Shown here piece after piece: positions 21,901 to 33,639 of a stretch of DNA of 64,000 nt. How positions within the stretch are numbered: position 1 is the stretch's first letter; every line of letters begins with the position of its first letter. Under the pieces are notes generated by a model. The model saw only the letters and a program-made list of their open reading frames with translations. It was not told where the DNA came from and made no database searches. Origin of the DNA: Micropterus salmoides (lineage: Eukaryota; Chordata; Actinopteri; Centrarchiformes; Centrarchidae); NCBI RefSeq assembly GCF_014851395.1, contig NW_024041150.1:6077508-6141507 (forward strand), given 5' to 3'. The translations under genes and the position numbers were made by a program.

Positions 21901-22691
21901 AAAAAGGTGACAGTCCCCAAATAAAACCTGCAGTGGGCAAAGCACTGTTTGGTCGAAGATCACACTACAGACATTGTCTTTCTCCCCACTGCTTGGCTCA
22001 CTAAAATTGCATTAAATAAGAGATTCAGACACTCGAGCTCTGATCAGGTAGTGTAAACAGGGAAATCTTGGTATACTAATCTTCACAACATTTGGCTAAA
22101 TGTATCTGAAATGTAGCCAACAACTGTCATCACAGGACAATACTGTTGGAATGACTTCTGCAGACTACAAAAAGGGCACTACTGTTACTATATGACAATA
22201 GTAAAAATACAGCAGCTTAGTGCTGAATTCAGAGGGTGCTCTAGTTGATATTACAGCCTAATAATTTGATGTCAGCAGCTGTTTGCACTTGTTTTGTAAT
22301 GATTATAGGAGCTGCATTGGTGCGATGTGCTGATCATCTCTGACAATATCTGAATACTCATGTAGGCATAAATCATCCCTCAGCACCTCGCCCAACTAAT
22401 TGTTTTCTCAAATTTATCCCAGCTCTACCGGTCCTTGTAGCTTCCCAGGTGGTTTCATAATTGTGTTGTATTGACGAGTGTTTTCTTTAACGGTTTACTC
22501 TTATGTTTAGAGAGGCTGCTGTCAGTCAATAAAAGGTTTCCATTGGCACATTAATGATACAGTGGGACATTTAAGCCGCAAAACAAAAAAAATGTAGTAA
22601 AAAACTTGACAGGACAGACAGAGTAAACTCTGCAGAGGAAACAGAATTCAACTTTTAGCCTCTGAAATGTTTAGATGCTCTGATGGAGCTC

Positions 22692-22895
22692 AGGATTGAT
22701 CAGGGGTGCGTTTCCCAAACAACCGCAGAAGGTAGCATTGAAATATGTTGGTACGATGTATTGTTAAACTAACCAACATCTGAAGTGAGACCGTTTCCCA
22801 AAACTGTCGTACCTTGTTGGTACCACCGTGGTTTGGACCAACATAGTTACTAACTAACTAACTAACATGTTTACAGGTGTGTTTGTCTGACTTTC
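22692..22895 (+). repeat. MITE-like fish repeat
   Basis: GGGGTGCGTTTCCCAAAC near the start and GAGACCGTTTCCCAAAACT in the middle are typical of short fish DNA-transposon relics. A four-unit run of AACT follows at about 22846-22865. Exact termini are not visible. Confidence 0.4.
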
Positions 22896-23090
22896 ACAGC
22901 AGGAAACTCACAAAACGTTGTCATAATCTGCCTAAATATGTCAGTTGTGCCCCATAATTAAGTGACATTATTATGCTAACTTATTATTTAGGCTTTTCAT
23001 ATTATAGTCATTCTGGCAATTGGGCATGTTCCCCAAAAGAAAATACTTCTTTGCAATCTCACATCCTCACAGTTGATTTGTCCACACCTA

Positions 23091-23591
23091 CACCTCCACT
23101 CTCTCTCCGCCTCCTCTGGATTCCCCTGCCACCACATTCATTCTCCCATTATCACCTGGTTTGCAGCAAAGACTTACGGTACAACAAGTCCTGCGTTTGA
23201 GTCCAGCCTGTTAGCAAACACAACGTACCTGTGTAGCGGTGTAGATGGGCAGACGGTTAAGTTTGTGTTTCAGAGGACCCAGGAGCAGACACACACTCTG
23301 AAGTTTGTTGAGAACAATGTATTTTAATGAGCAACACAACGAGGCTGGAGAGGAAAGGGGAGCGTGGCTGATGATGGTGGGAGGCTGGCTCGCTGACTGA
23401 AGAGGAGTAGTGGTCTGAGGTGGTCTGAGGAGTCTGGGGTGCAGAATATGGAACAGGAGCCGAGGAGACAAAAAAGGCACGTGAGCGATACAGAGAGAGA
23501 GTACTGGAGAATACAAAAGACAAACTAGTTTTCTGGGCAGAGAGAGTAAACGAAACCATCAGGTGACGAATGGCAGGAGAACAGGAGCGTC
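23091..23591 (-). repeat. Inverted partner of the repeat at 1-500
   Basis: Minus-strand sequence reproduces 1-500 nearly base for base, including the open frame 23559-23257. The copy at 1-500 has lost nothing visible except through the window edge. The right-hand boundary here is near 23591. Confidence 0.65.
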
Positions 23592-23890
23592 TGAGTGGAG
23601 GAGGTGATTGGGATCAGCTGTGGAGCTTTTTAGAAAACTGTGATTCACAGATTTTGAAACACACAAGTGTAACAGAGAGAGGATTTTGCTGCCGTGCTGG
23701 TAAAGCAGTTCACGTTGGAAACCATGTCATTATTTTAAGACAAGCAGAGTCCATCTTTCATTTCAAGCCTACAGGAAGAGTTTGATACTCAAAGCAGCTC
23801 ATCTAAACTTACAGCTGAGGTGACGACAGGCAGTCATCTCAGGACCACAGAACAGGATAAAGCATATTTGTGCCTTTCTCATATCTTCAG

Positions 23891-24029
23891 AAGAGGAAGT
23901 GCAGATTAACAGGAACCTACTGCATGTGATCACTTACGACATTTACTGTAGACTGTTTAGCTGCAGAGGACAACACATCAGACTTTGCAGTAGGGAACTC
24001 TTTCAATTGGGGTATCAGAGCTTTCAAAG
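23891..24029 (+). other. Putative non-coding 5' exon of receptor B1
   Basis: Preceded by an acceptor-like CATATCTTCAG and followed by the donor CTTTCAAAG/GTAAAG. B2 has the homologous block at 49905-50022, sharing GCAGAGGACAACACA and CTTTCAAAG/GTAAA. The block has stops in all frames. Confidence 0.5.
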
Positions 24030-24295
24030 GTAAAGTTTAAGTAAAGTTTGTGACATTACTTTTATATGTAGAGATGATAAGAACTTTAAACAGTCATGAA
24101 GATGGATGTGCAGGAATATAAAACTGAAAGACAGCAGTTTGTGATTTGATATGATTGTGGGTAAACTATAGGTACACTGTGTTTGTGTGAACTTCACCTC
24201 ACAGCTTTAGTGATGTCACTGAACAATGTTAGGTAGATATTAAAAACCTGCTCCCTTTAATAACCTGATCTCTCAAACAGGTTTCACTCTGAAGA

Positions 24296-27200
24296 ATGGA
24301 AGAATTTTACTTTAACTCACTGAACCAAAGCTTTGATTACTGGAACATCACCTCTGACTACTATCCTTGCATCGACTACACTGAGCTCGATGACTATAAC
24401 AACAACCCTGATTTCATCCCGAATGTGGTGACATACGTAATCGTTGCTGTCGGCCTTCCTCTGACCCTGGTGGCCATCTATGCTCTTTATTCTATGGTAT
24501 GTACATTCTGACTGAGAGTTATTTATTTCCTGTCTGTGTCGTGTGTCTGTCCTACAGTCTGTCTGTCTGTAAAGGATCTGGATCTGGTTTGGGGGCTAGG
24601 TGTCAGGGTTGATTCCATAGATAAAATGTACATGAAGCTGATTGGACCCTAAACAGATGCAGTTTCCATGTGTGGCTCCATCCAGCCTTCTCTTAAACTG
24701 TTGAGGTTAATGGCACCATTTAGTTACAGCTCAAGACAAACATCAAACAGTCAGAGCAGTTTGAGCAGCAGTATTTGAGAGGAAATTGTGAAATCTGGAG
24801 ACATTAATTTTGTATTTTGTTTTTTGAAAACTATTTGATGGATTAACAAAAAAATGATAGAGACATTCATGGAGGATGAATCGTACTAACACTCGTGATC
24901 CCCGACTTTTCATTTAACGCCATCATCAGGTCATAAATGTTCATTTGTCCAATGATTTAATTATAATAATGATACTACATTTTATTTCTATAACGCTTTA
25001 AAAGGTACTCAAATGCCCTTTACATGACAAAACAAAGACAACAAAATCAGCATATAAACCACAATAGAGAAACTAGAGATAACAAACAACTAGATAACGA
25101 AGCAAAACAGCATAAAAACAGGATGGAAACAAGACAGAAAACAGGTTAGGCTAGTCGATTACAGATTTAAAGCAGGTTTAAACAGGGCCCTGATTCAGAA
25201 AGTGGGTTTAGTGAAAACTCTGAGTTTGTTCAGCCTTAGATGAGAGAAACTCTGGGTTTTCAGTTTCACAGACCGAGATCAGATAAACTCTAAACTTACG
25301 CTGCGAACCTGACCTCCTCAGAAGGAGGTTGACTTCAACTAACGCTGAGTTTCTCTCTGACTCCTCCTGCGGAGCCTGAAGCGCCGTCTGACATTTCCTC
25401 ATTCAGACTGTCGATATCAAAGCACATGCTGGAACGCTAGTACGGCGTTAGAAACATCAAAATCCCAGTTAGATAAGCTATTAGTTTGTTACCCAAACAT
25501 GATCTTGGACATGACCACTTTTATGATCAATCTGTCATCGATGTATGGACAGAGGATTATCTTTGGACATCAGCACAGAATAGAATCTATAGGCTGCACT
25601 GTCCTTTATGACACAGTGACTCTGTGGACGTCAAGGCAGCTGTCAGGTTCAGATGCTCTGAAACACTTACTGTGAGCTTCATAGTGATCACTGTTTAAAC
25701 TAATCTGTTTAAAACTGATCAGTGAACAAGAGGCCTAATCTTTCATACTATAGTCACACTGATCGGAGCATTCCTATCTAGTTATCATGCTGGAGATAAT
25801 GTGACTATTTCTGAGTGAGGATGACTGCGGTGCAGCTGAAACTATTCATGTACTTTATAAGTGAGTTTTTCATTATTAGCTGCTGAGAGTCTGAATGTGT
25901 GTGACAGCATTTCATAAAATACAAAATGAGCCAGATTTTATTAAAGTAAAATAGACGTCAAAACAGTCAGTTTGAACCTACACACATTTTCAGCTGCAAG
26001 AAAATCATTAATAGGCTGACCTGCTGGGTCGGACTGTGACTTTACAATCACAGGTCCACGAGAAAACTGCGTCTTATATTTGATCCATGTTTTCATCTTC
26101 AGGTGCACCGGCCTTTTGTCCCGTCAGGTTCCAGCTGAATAAACACGACCTATTTAAAAACTGGAAGTAGCCTAATAGGCTAAGGAGAATTTCAGCACTT
26201 TATCATTTATTGATGAAATTCCAGTCTGCTAAATGATGAATGAGCAACGCTGTATAAAATGTGACACAACGTATTGATCCTTCCTCCACTCCTGTTTTTA
26301 AAGACTTTGTCATGGTCCACGTTGGCACCCATTCATGTTTCTACAGCACCACTGGATTAAAATGGGGGCTCTGCTCGTTATTTACCCACGTAGTATCAGA
26401 GCTCAATAGATGATTTTTTTTCATCCCCACGCAGGCGCTTCCATCAGGTTCAACATACCTGAGTTGATTGAACTAATTCTGATCATCTGTTCAGGAAACT
26501 AAAACTCAGACTTTCCCAGCTCACTCCCACCTTCTGTTAACATGGCTCCTCTTCTTATTTGTGCGATCCTCCCTGAAATGCTGATTCAAGGAGGAGAGAT
26601 TCTCACCTTACAAACACAAACATGAGCCTCAAACTGCAACTCCAGTCTGGATAAATCCAGGTCATGTGTTTGAGACAGAACGCTTCATATCTGTGGCTGA
26701 AAAACTGCTGCAGAAGCTGCAGGAAATCTGGCCCTTAGTCTTGTTCCTGCAGTGATTGGCCAGTGGGTCATATCTGAGATTTCTGTTGGATGAAAAAGTC
26801 AGAAATGGCTCTGACTGCAGCTGCTGGGCAGAGCAAGATGACAGATTTGGGAGGAGGTGGACTTCACAACATGTTTCCAACTGCTTGTTGACTTTTACCA
26901 ATGTTTTCCTGCAGGTGAGAAGTGATCATGTTGCTCCCATCTACCTCATCAACCTTCTCATTACCGACCTGATTCAGCTCTGCTGCATGATTGCTGATGT
27001 GGCACCAACTGTGGATGAGATTATATCTGACATCTTCATGTCTATTTACTTCTCTGCTCTGTTTGCCAGTGTTTACTTCATGGTCTGCGTCGCCCTGGAA
27101 AGGTATCTATCTGTCTATCCAGTATGTGTGGAGCTCCTTCTGTGTCTGAACATTATATTAGTTTATAACTCTGAAGCTCCTCAAAGACTTTGTGTCCATC

Positions 27201-27707
27201 TTGTATTACAGGTATTTGGTCATCGCCCACCCACTGTGGTACAGCCGCAGACTATCCATCAAGACCTCTGTGGTGGTCTGTGTCCTGGTCTGGGTCCTTT
27301 CTGGTGTCTGTGGCGTCTGTTTCTATGTCTTTGTTGAAAATCTGGGGACATACATAATGTTCGCCATCCTCTTCCTCCTTCCCTTCCTGCTGTTAATCTT
27401 CTGCCTGGTTGGGACCCTCAAAGCCCTGTCTGCTTCCACCTCGGTCCCCTCTGATGAAAAACGACGAACTGTGGGAGTTTTGGTTCTGTTGCTGCTTATT
27501 TACACGCTGCTGTTCCTGCCCAGCATCATATTCTACCTGGATGTAATTCATGACAATTTCATTCTGTGTCTTATGATTGTCAGGTTCAGTCCTCTTGCAG
27601 ACTCAGTCCTGTATGTCTTCATGAGGAAAGGGTTCATAGACAAGCTTTTGGCCTCTGTGTGTTGCTGCAGAATGGACAGCAATGATATCAGCAGTCCATC
27701 AGTATGA
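24296..27707 (+). CDS. Rhodopsin-like (class A) GPCR, receptor B1; exons 24296-24496, 26915-27102, 27212-27707
   Basis: Predicted 294-residue seven-helix receptor, intact. Exon 1 (67 codons) has an extracellular N-terminus rich in Asn, Tyr and Asp, with N-glycosylation sites NQS (10-12) and NIT, then TM1 (AVGLPLTLVAIYALYSM). Exon 2 begins VRSDHVAPIYLINLLITDL and ends in VALE plus two bases of Arg; exon 3 resumes RYLVIAHPLWYSR. TM5 has LLPFLLL, TM6 LLFLPSI, TM7 SPLADSVLYVFM, and the tail SVCCCRMDSND. Tyr/Asp-rich N-termini in other receptors are often tyrosine-sulfated; that is inference here. Intron 1 is 2.4 kb and intron 2 is 109 bp, identical to that of A1. The 3' UTR carries AATAAA at about 27972. 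The ligand and exact orthologue are unknown. This is the least disturbed copy and the best reference for the family. Confidence 0.88.
25036..25185. other. Intron 1 of B1, AT-rich
   Basis: A run of A-rich sequence after the LINE-tail-like motif at 24960-25035; no feature seen. Confidence 0.3.
25186..25440 (+). repeat. MITE-like repeat end
   Basis: CAGAAAGTGGGTTTAGTGAA, AGAAACTCTGGGTTTTCAGT and GATCAGATAAACTCTA match the reverse complement of 48655-48755 in order. This is a short fish DNA-transposon relic. A possible opposite end near 26490-26525 (CAGGAAACTAAAACTCAGAC) would make the whole element about 1.3 kb. Confidence 0.5.
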
Positions 27708-28063
27708 ATGATGACAACATTTCCACAGTCAGCTTCATGTAGGCAGAGAAAGAGGGAGAGAGAGAAAGGGGAGGAAACAGGAGGAGAAATGGAGGCCAAT
27801 AGAAAGGATAGAGACGAGACAGATCCTGTCATCTACTGAGACCATTTCCAATAAGACACCTAACTGTAGAGAACAGGAAGCACTGTTTGGACTCTGCTGT
27901 GGGAGAAGTGGCTGCTGGGAAATGTTTTGGTCAACTTGCTCTGGTTCACTGTGATGGCTTCAACACATGGAAATAAAATGTGTTTTATTAGTTTGGAGCT
28001 GGAAGTTGATGTCTGTCATTATTCTCCTTTAATCCCAGAAGCAAAGCAGATATTATTTTAGAT
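27708..28063 (+). terminator. 3' UTR and poly(A) region of B1
   Basis: Follows the TGA of B1. A purine-rich GAGAGAGAAAGGGGAGG stretch and AATAAA at about 27972, within CACATGGAAATAAAATG, are shared with A1's displaced end and, in part, with A2. This is the probable polyadenylation region; the cleavage site is not determined. Confidence 0.6.
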
Positions 28064-28434
28064 TATTTGAATTCTTGAGGTTCCTTTAGATGAATGTTTT
28101 TTAATGAGCAAGCATTTCATTAGTGTATTTTATCTGCATGATGAAGTCTGGTTTTGATGTGTGGGCTGTTACTGTTGAGCAGCAGTTGTGTGGACGAAAA
28201 TGCAACAACACCTTGTTGAAAGTATGTCACGAAGAATTAAGACCGTTCTGAAGGCAACAGCGGATCCAGGCCGGTACTAGCAAGGTGTACCTAATAAAGT
28301 GGACAATGAGTGCATAGGTATACGTGAAGATGATTTTATTTTATTGTGTCGTTTGTTTGTCCTGCTGCCTTTCTTGGCCAGGATGCCTTTGAATAAGGGA
28401 TTTTTATCTCAATGAGTCTTTCTTTAAATATAAT
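28064..28434. mobile_element. 371-bp insertion with AGAT duplication downstream of B1
   Basis: A1's downstream sequence runs TATTATTTTAGATGAACTGA without interruption at 20633-20652. In B1 the AGAT is duplicated (28060-28063 and 28435-28438) around this insert. The insert contains AGGTGTACCTAATAAAGTGG, a motif I know from ends of fish transposons, preceded by a transposase-end-like reading (MSRRIKTVLKATADPGRY). Family not assigned. Confidence 0.6.
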
Positions 28435-28839
28435 AGATGAACTGAGCTCATTCTAGCCGCCTCGCCGTCTTCTTCCTAAATCTTTATTTGACTACACAAA
28501 TAAGAAAAAAATGACATTTTAATTTAAAATAAGTTTAATATTTGGCGTATTAGTGATAACTGCATGTTACAGACCTATTACATGAATCGGATGTATTTTA
28601 AAGGTTGTAAAATTTAATCAGCAAAATAAGCAAATTAATAACGGAAATACAAAATAAAGTAAAAAGATATAAAGTAGGAACTTTTTGAGCATTTTCTTGA
28701 TCTACAGACTCAAACCTCAAACCTCTTCTTTTTTCTTTCTGTCTTTACCTCATGTTCTTTATTCCAAATATTCTACCGTCTATGATTGTTTTTTTCCTCT
28801 GCTGTCTCTTGTTACACAATAAAATATTTATATTTCCTA

Positions 28840-29016
28840 CTTTCTCTCCGGGTGCTCCGGCTTCCTCCCACCGTCCAAAGACATGCAGGCTAGTCTAATT
28901 GTTGGACTGGCGACCTGTCCAGGGTGGACCACGCCTTTCGCCCGATGTCAGCTGGGATTGGCTCCAGCCCCCCGCGACCCTGTACGCAGGATAAGCGGTT
29001 GATGATGGATGGATGG
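28840..29016 (+). repeat. Widespread fish retroposon tail
   Basis: GGGTGCTCCGGCTTCCTCCC, GGCGACCTGTCCAGGGTG, CAGCTGGGATTGGCTCCAGC and GGATAAGCGG followed by (ATGG)n are hallmarks of an interspersed repeat found in most teleost genomes. It is partial here, with an internal part missing. Confidence 0.7.
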
Positions 29017-29019
29017 ACA

Positions 29020-30106
29020 TGTCAGAACTGAAGCAGTAACTGGTTTAACCACAGTATGCTGTACACCTCCAGTTCAAAGCTGCCTTGTGCTTTGCATGCA
29101 AACCTGCTTCTAAAGAAATGAGGGCAGCCATAAACACATCTAGACAGTTTATCCAGTTTAAAGCTATTTTTTTAGCATTTTGTTTAGGTTTTTTGTTATT
29201 TTGTACCATACCTTACCTGCGTTAACAAGTTTTGAGACATTATTTGCAATTCAGCAAATGATGTAAGAGAAATGAACCAAACATCGACACATTCACAGTG
29301 TCCAACAACACTAATATACAACTAATTCAACTCAAATATAACTAAGCTCACATCCCTCAGCACAAGATGGTTCAAAGGAGACAGACTGTTATGGTTTTCA
29401 TGTTCATTTAAATTCTCCGTTTTGTCCTCTGTCTCCACACAGTCTGCAATGATGTAAATCTTTCTTAAAACATGAGGTGTGTTCCTGGAAATGACTTTTC
29501 ATGAGACAACTGACTGTTCTGAGACTCGACTCAGGGAAAAAGCGGCTACATGTGAACATGGAGCCCTGAGAGATGTGTTAATCAGGCACAAATAGTTAAT
29601 CATTAAGTCCAAGGGTCTACAGATGCAAATTAGCTTGAAGCTATAATCTGGTACAGTGCATCAAATGGTAACGTTTATGTTTTACTGTACGCTGTCCCTT
29701 TTAAATAGATAAATAAAATAAGTGAATGCTAACATTATCTGATGTTGATATTTCTCCAGTAAATGCTGACAGCTGAGATTTGAAAGAGAGTTTCATGTGT
29801 TGTGACATGATTATTGATAAATGTCTCCCAGAGGGAAAGACGTGTTTAACCAAAGAGAAGTCGTAGACAGTTAATGATCCCTCCTGTAAAGGCTGTGTAG
29901 GTGCACAGAGTCTAAATGCATTTAAGCATTTATCTGGATGTTTGGAGTGAAAGAAGAGACTCAGTGTTTCTCAGTCACTGCTTGAACATAGTGACATTTC
30001 AGTTCACCAAGCTGTATGTTTGTGTTGTTAGACAGAGTGAATGTGTCGGCCTGCAGTTTCTCCTGATCCATTTTCATGCTAAAATGGTGGTTAACAGTTC
30101 ACCTTT
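29020..30106. other. Intergenic, no feature recognised
   Basis: AT-rich DNA between B1 and the A2 5' region, with no protein similarity that I can recognise. Confidence 0.4.
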
Positions 30107-30346
30107 ATGTTAAAATGTTGTCTCAATAAGTGTGAAGGCAGCAGAGTGCAGATTCTGCAAATGAAGATAAAATATTCAGATGGTTCAACAGTTGGATTCA
30201 TCAGACAGACAAGCCTCCACCTCCAAAGGGACATTAAACAGGTGGAGCAAAGAGTGCAGAAGACAGCACAGCGTCCCAGAACAAAGCTCCTGTACCTCAA
30301 GTCACTGAAGGATCTGGATCCAAACCTGATTCAGTGGCTGCAGTAA
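30107..30346 (+). other. Exon-like open frame of unknown identity
   Basis: 79 codons open, charged (SLHLQRDIKQVEQRVQKTAQ, then LLYLKSLKDLDPNLIQWLQ), with heptad-like spacing suggesting a short helix. It sits between an acceptor-like GAGTGCAG at about 30149 and a CAG/TAAGTAG junction that is only donor-like, lacking the consensus GT after CAG. The segment around the end (GTGGCTGCAGTAA, CTCACATCAGCAC) recurs near 11238-11265 upstream of A1. It may be a transposon relic or a chance frame. I do not recognise it. Confidence 0.25.
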
Positions 30347-30676
30347 GTAGCTCACATCAGCACCAAAGAACCTCCTCTGTGTCATCAGGGAGCCGTTTAT
30401 GAAATATAATAAGCATCGCTATTAAGACAGATTTTAAAAGTTTGATTAGATTTTTTAAATCCTGATTTCTCAGGAAGAGAAATAAGTAAAAGCAGAAGAA
30501 AACATCAGCAGGTGTGTCAGCACTGTGGCCAGTTATTGTGAGCGGCTCACATGCACATTTCCCAGTAAAATAAAATGTTGAGGAGTGTGACAGTTCTTTT
30601 TCCTGCTGATGTTCTCTATGTGTTCACTATTTCTGTGATGCATCATTTCCATATTCACGTCACTCCTTTTCCTTAG

Positions 30677-30805
30677 AAGAGCAGCTGTAGATCATCATCA
30701 GCCTGCTGCTTGTTATCACTTCCCATATTTGAGGTTTGGATGCAGAGGACAAACATCGGCCACTGGTGTAGGAACTCATTCAGGTGGGTCTCTCAGCTTT
30801 TAAAG
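30677..30805 (+). other. Putative non-coding 5' exon of receptor A2
   Basis: Nearly identical to 8458-8583. The acceptor is CTCCTTTTCCTTAG and the donor is TAAAG/GTAAAT. The surrounding 30480-30960 is paralogous to 8250-8700. Confidence 0.5.
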
Positions 30806-30959
30806 GTAAATTTGATCAGATTACTTTTTTCTTCTATGAAAGAGCGTCTTAAACTGATAAATGAACATGCAAACTGTAACAACCAGACAGCTTTGGACTG
30901 TAGGTGGACAGGATACTGAGATTAAACCAGTTAGGTTTTATTTCCTTTGGGGTATTTTC

Positions 30960-32170
30960 ACTCTCTTTCCTTAAAACACGTAAAGAAAGTATTTTAAATT
31001 AAAATCAGAAGAAAGGGTGATGAAAATTAGATAAAGTGTTATTATCACTGCCGTTGTGGTTACATGTTTTCAAACTTCTATTTCTCTTAATGGCCTGTAG
31101 GCCTCATTGACATAAGCTCATAGAATAGTTTTTGAGTAAAAAAGCTTTGGATAAAAGCTAAATGAGTAAATTTTAATCTAAAGGTGCCAGTGTAAAAAGG
31201 CCAAACCAGGTATGATGTGATGGTACCTCTTTCTTGTTAAAAGCCAAGCAGCTGAGTCTGTAGATTCAAGTTCTTTTGATGATTACAGGAGAAAAGGCTG
31301 ATGCAATAATCAAAAAGTGAGGAAATAAAAGCATGTACAACAGGTTCTGCATCTCAAAGCAAATCTTACTTTGCAATATTTTTTATAGGTGGCAAAAACA
31401 CGACAGGACAAACGTGATGTGATGCTCAAAACATAAATTGCTATCAAGACACCAAGATTTCTTCTAACAGGCTTGATATATTGTGAAAAGTGACCAGTAG
31501 ATGACAGTAACTGGTTTACAACATGTTAGGGGTCCACTACAAGGGAGTAAGCCAGATATCGAACAGTGTAGGCCCAAAAATGACGTCAAGAACCTCCGAC
31601 ATGCCGTCGCACATGAGCGATGTAACTGTATTGCTTAGATTATAACTCTCTTTGTATATCTAAAAAAACACTATTCGGCTTCAAGCGACGCTACATTGGT
31701 GTTTGGCAGGAGAGCTTGTAGGTGGGCAGATTAAACAGTGATGATCCGAATCAGACAAACACACTGAGGCAAGAGAGTTTTGTTTGTTCAGCCAAGCATC
31801 TACCAGATTATGGTGTTTCTGCGGTTGCTCTACATCATTAAACCAGTGATCTGATCCAAACATCTCCTTGATTTCTACAAATGATAATTTTACACCAAAG
31901 ACTAAAAACCAGGTAGGGTGTGGTCATGGCGATGAGTTTGACCTGACACTTGTTAAAAGAATTTGGGATAGTTAAAAAATCAGTAGTGAGGACATTAGAA
32001 GACTCATTATAATAATTCATGATTTAAGACCAGACTGGATATAGATTCAGGGAGTTTCATCAGAAAGGGGCCGGCTGGTTTAGGGGGCAATAAATAATAA
32101 TTAAGACCAGGAGTGGGCCACCAATTCTTAACATGAGCACTTCAAAGGAAGTAAAAACATTACAAGCTAC
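30960..32170. other. A2 5' region, paralogous to the A1 5' region
   Basis: Matches 8700-9620 in places (for example CACCAAAGACTAAAAACCAGG at 31894 with CACCAAAAACTAAAAACCAGG at 9421). The minus-strand frame near 31863-31681 (HHNLVDAWLNKQNSLASVCL) faintly resembles a LINE endonuclease remnant. No gene seen. Confidence 0.35.
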
Positions 32171-32179
32171 CCAATATGG

Positions 32180-32790
32180 ACAGACGTACTGAGAGACCTA
32201 CACACTCACCTACAGAAGCTTTTATGACATCCCATTCTAAATCCATAGGCTTTAATATGGATGTAACAGCTTCCACTCTTCTGAAAAGGCGTTCTACAAG
32301 ATGTTGGAGTTTGTCTGTGAGAAATTGTCCCCGTTTATCCAGAAGAGCATTTGTGAGGTCAGACACTGATGTTGGACGAGACGGCCTGGCTCACAATCTC
32401 TGCTTTAGTTCATCCCAAAGGTGTCTGATAGGGTTTGATCAGGGCTCTGTGCAGGCCGGTGAAGTTAATCCACACCAAACTCATTCAACCATGCCTTTAT
32501 GGACCTTGCTTTGTGCACTTGGGAACAGTCATGCTGGAAAATGCAAAAGCTGAGGCTTTAACATTTCTGTTCAGTGGAACTCGGGGGCCTAGGCCAACCC
32601 CAGAAACACAACCCCAGGTTTTGTTCTCCAGGCATTTGCCAAACCCAGACTCATCCATCAGACTGCCACACAGAGAAGAACATTTCCCCTGCTCCAGAGT
32701 CTGGAGTTTTATTTTATATACCTGTGGCAATGGGACTGAATGAAAACTAAAATATTAATGAGTAAGAGGTATGTCCCAATACTTCTGTCC
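32180..32790 (-). mobile_element. Decayed Tc1/mariner-type element (copy 2)
   Basis: On the minus strand, 32366 downwards reads MSDLTNALLDKRGQFLTDKL and then VERLFRRVEAV, the C-terminal end of a Tc1-like transposase. The region nearer 32600 is the damaged catalytic core. The end GTCCCAATACTTCTG at about 32772 is the terminal motif. Paralogue of 9730-10150. Confidence 0.7.
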
Positions 32791-32919
32791 ATATAATTTG
32801 GGTGCATTTAAAGTGCTTCCTATAGCCAACCACAAAACCAATGTAACCAAACATTATGTTACTAAATCAGTAAAAGAGATCAAATAATTTGTCCATCGCT
32901 AATTAGGGGTGGTACTGGC

Positions 32920-33095
32920 GCAGTGGATAAGAAACATTCCTTTGGTGTGAGAGATCAGGGATCAGTTCCCACTGTGACATGTTCACCAATGTGTCCCTGA
33001 GCAAGACACTTAACTCCTAGTGGCTAAAGAGGCGTGCGACCTCTGATATAGCAATTGGAAGTCACTTTGGATAAAGCGTCAGCTAAATGGAAAAT
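32920..33095 (+). repeat. tRNA-derived SINE
   Basis: The A-box region GGCGCAGTGGATAAGA at about 32937 and a B-box-like GATCAGGGATCAGTTCCC at about 32964 are spaced as in a tRNA promoter. They are followed by the conserved body GTGTCCCTGAGCAAGACACT and the tail CTTTGGATAAAGCGTCAGCT. This is the structure of a widespread fish tRNA-SINE. It is not a functional tRNA gene. Confidence 0.8.
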
Positions 33096-33099
33096 AAAA

Positions 33100-33639
33100 C
33101 TTTATTAGTGAGGGATCTAACAATGAGTAGAGTCGTCTATTCTGGGTTAAAACTGAAATGAGGTTTTGGCGTTGTTAAATAATTAAAATTGCTGTGTAGG
33201 TTGTGCCTGCTTCTTTTGACAGAGCTATCTGAAATTACTGCAGGAATCTTTAGACTACAAATTGCAGTGCTAGAAGGTACCGGGCTCCTAATGTGGACAG
33301 GAGTAAAAAGTACTATGAGCCTTCACACCGGGGAGAAATTTCAAAGATGATTCTGTTGAAGATGAGCGGTGGCTCTAAAAGTCACTTCATAGTGTTCTTC
33401 TTCCAAAAGCGACAAACACTCCATGTGAAGGGCTCATGATGACCAGTAGGTGAAGCTCTCTTCTTTTGGACCAGTAGGCTTCACTATTATTTAAATTATT
33501 GTTTGTATTACTGGAGCCAGGTATGAAGGCTGAGGATCTGGCTCCATGACCCAGCGTGGAAACTGGACCTGAGATTTAAGCCGACTTTCCACTACTGTTG
33601 AGCAGGTCAAAGAAGAGGATAAAGTCGCATTTCGTCAGC
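33100..33639. other. No feature recognised
   Basis: Part of the A2 5' region; the first 90 bp matches 10290-10380 of the A1 side. Nothing further assignable. Confidence 0.3.

Noticed and set aside
32937..32985. Possible tRNA gene
   Set aside because: The A- and B-box-like motifs belong to a tRNA-derived SINE; the cloverleaf is not preserved and the SINE body and tail follow.
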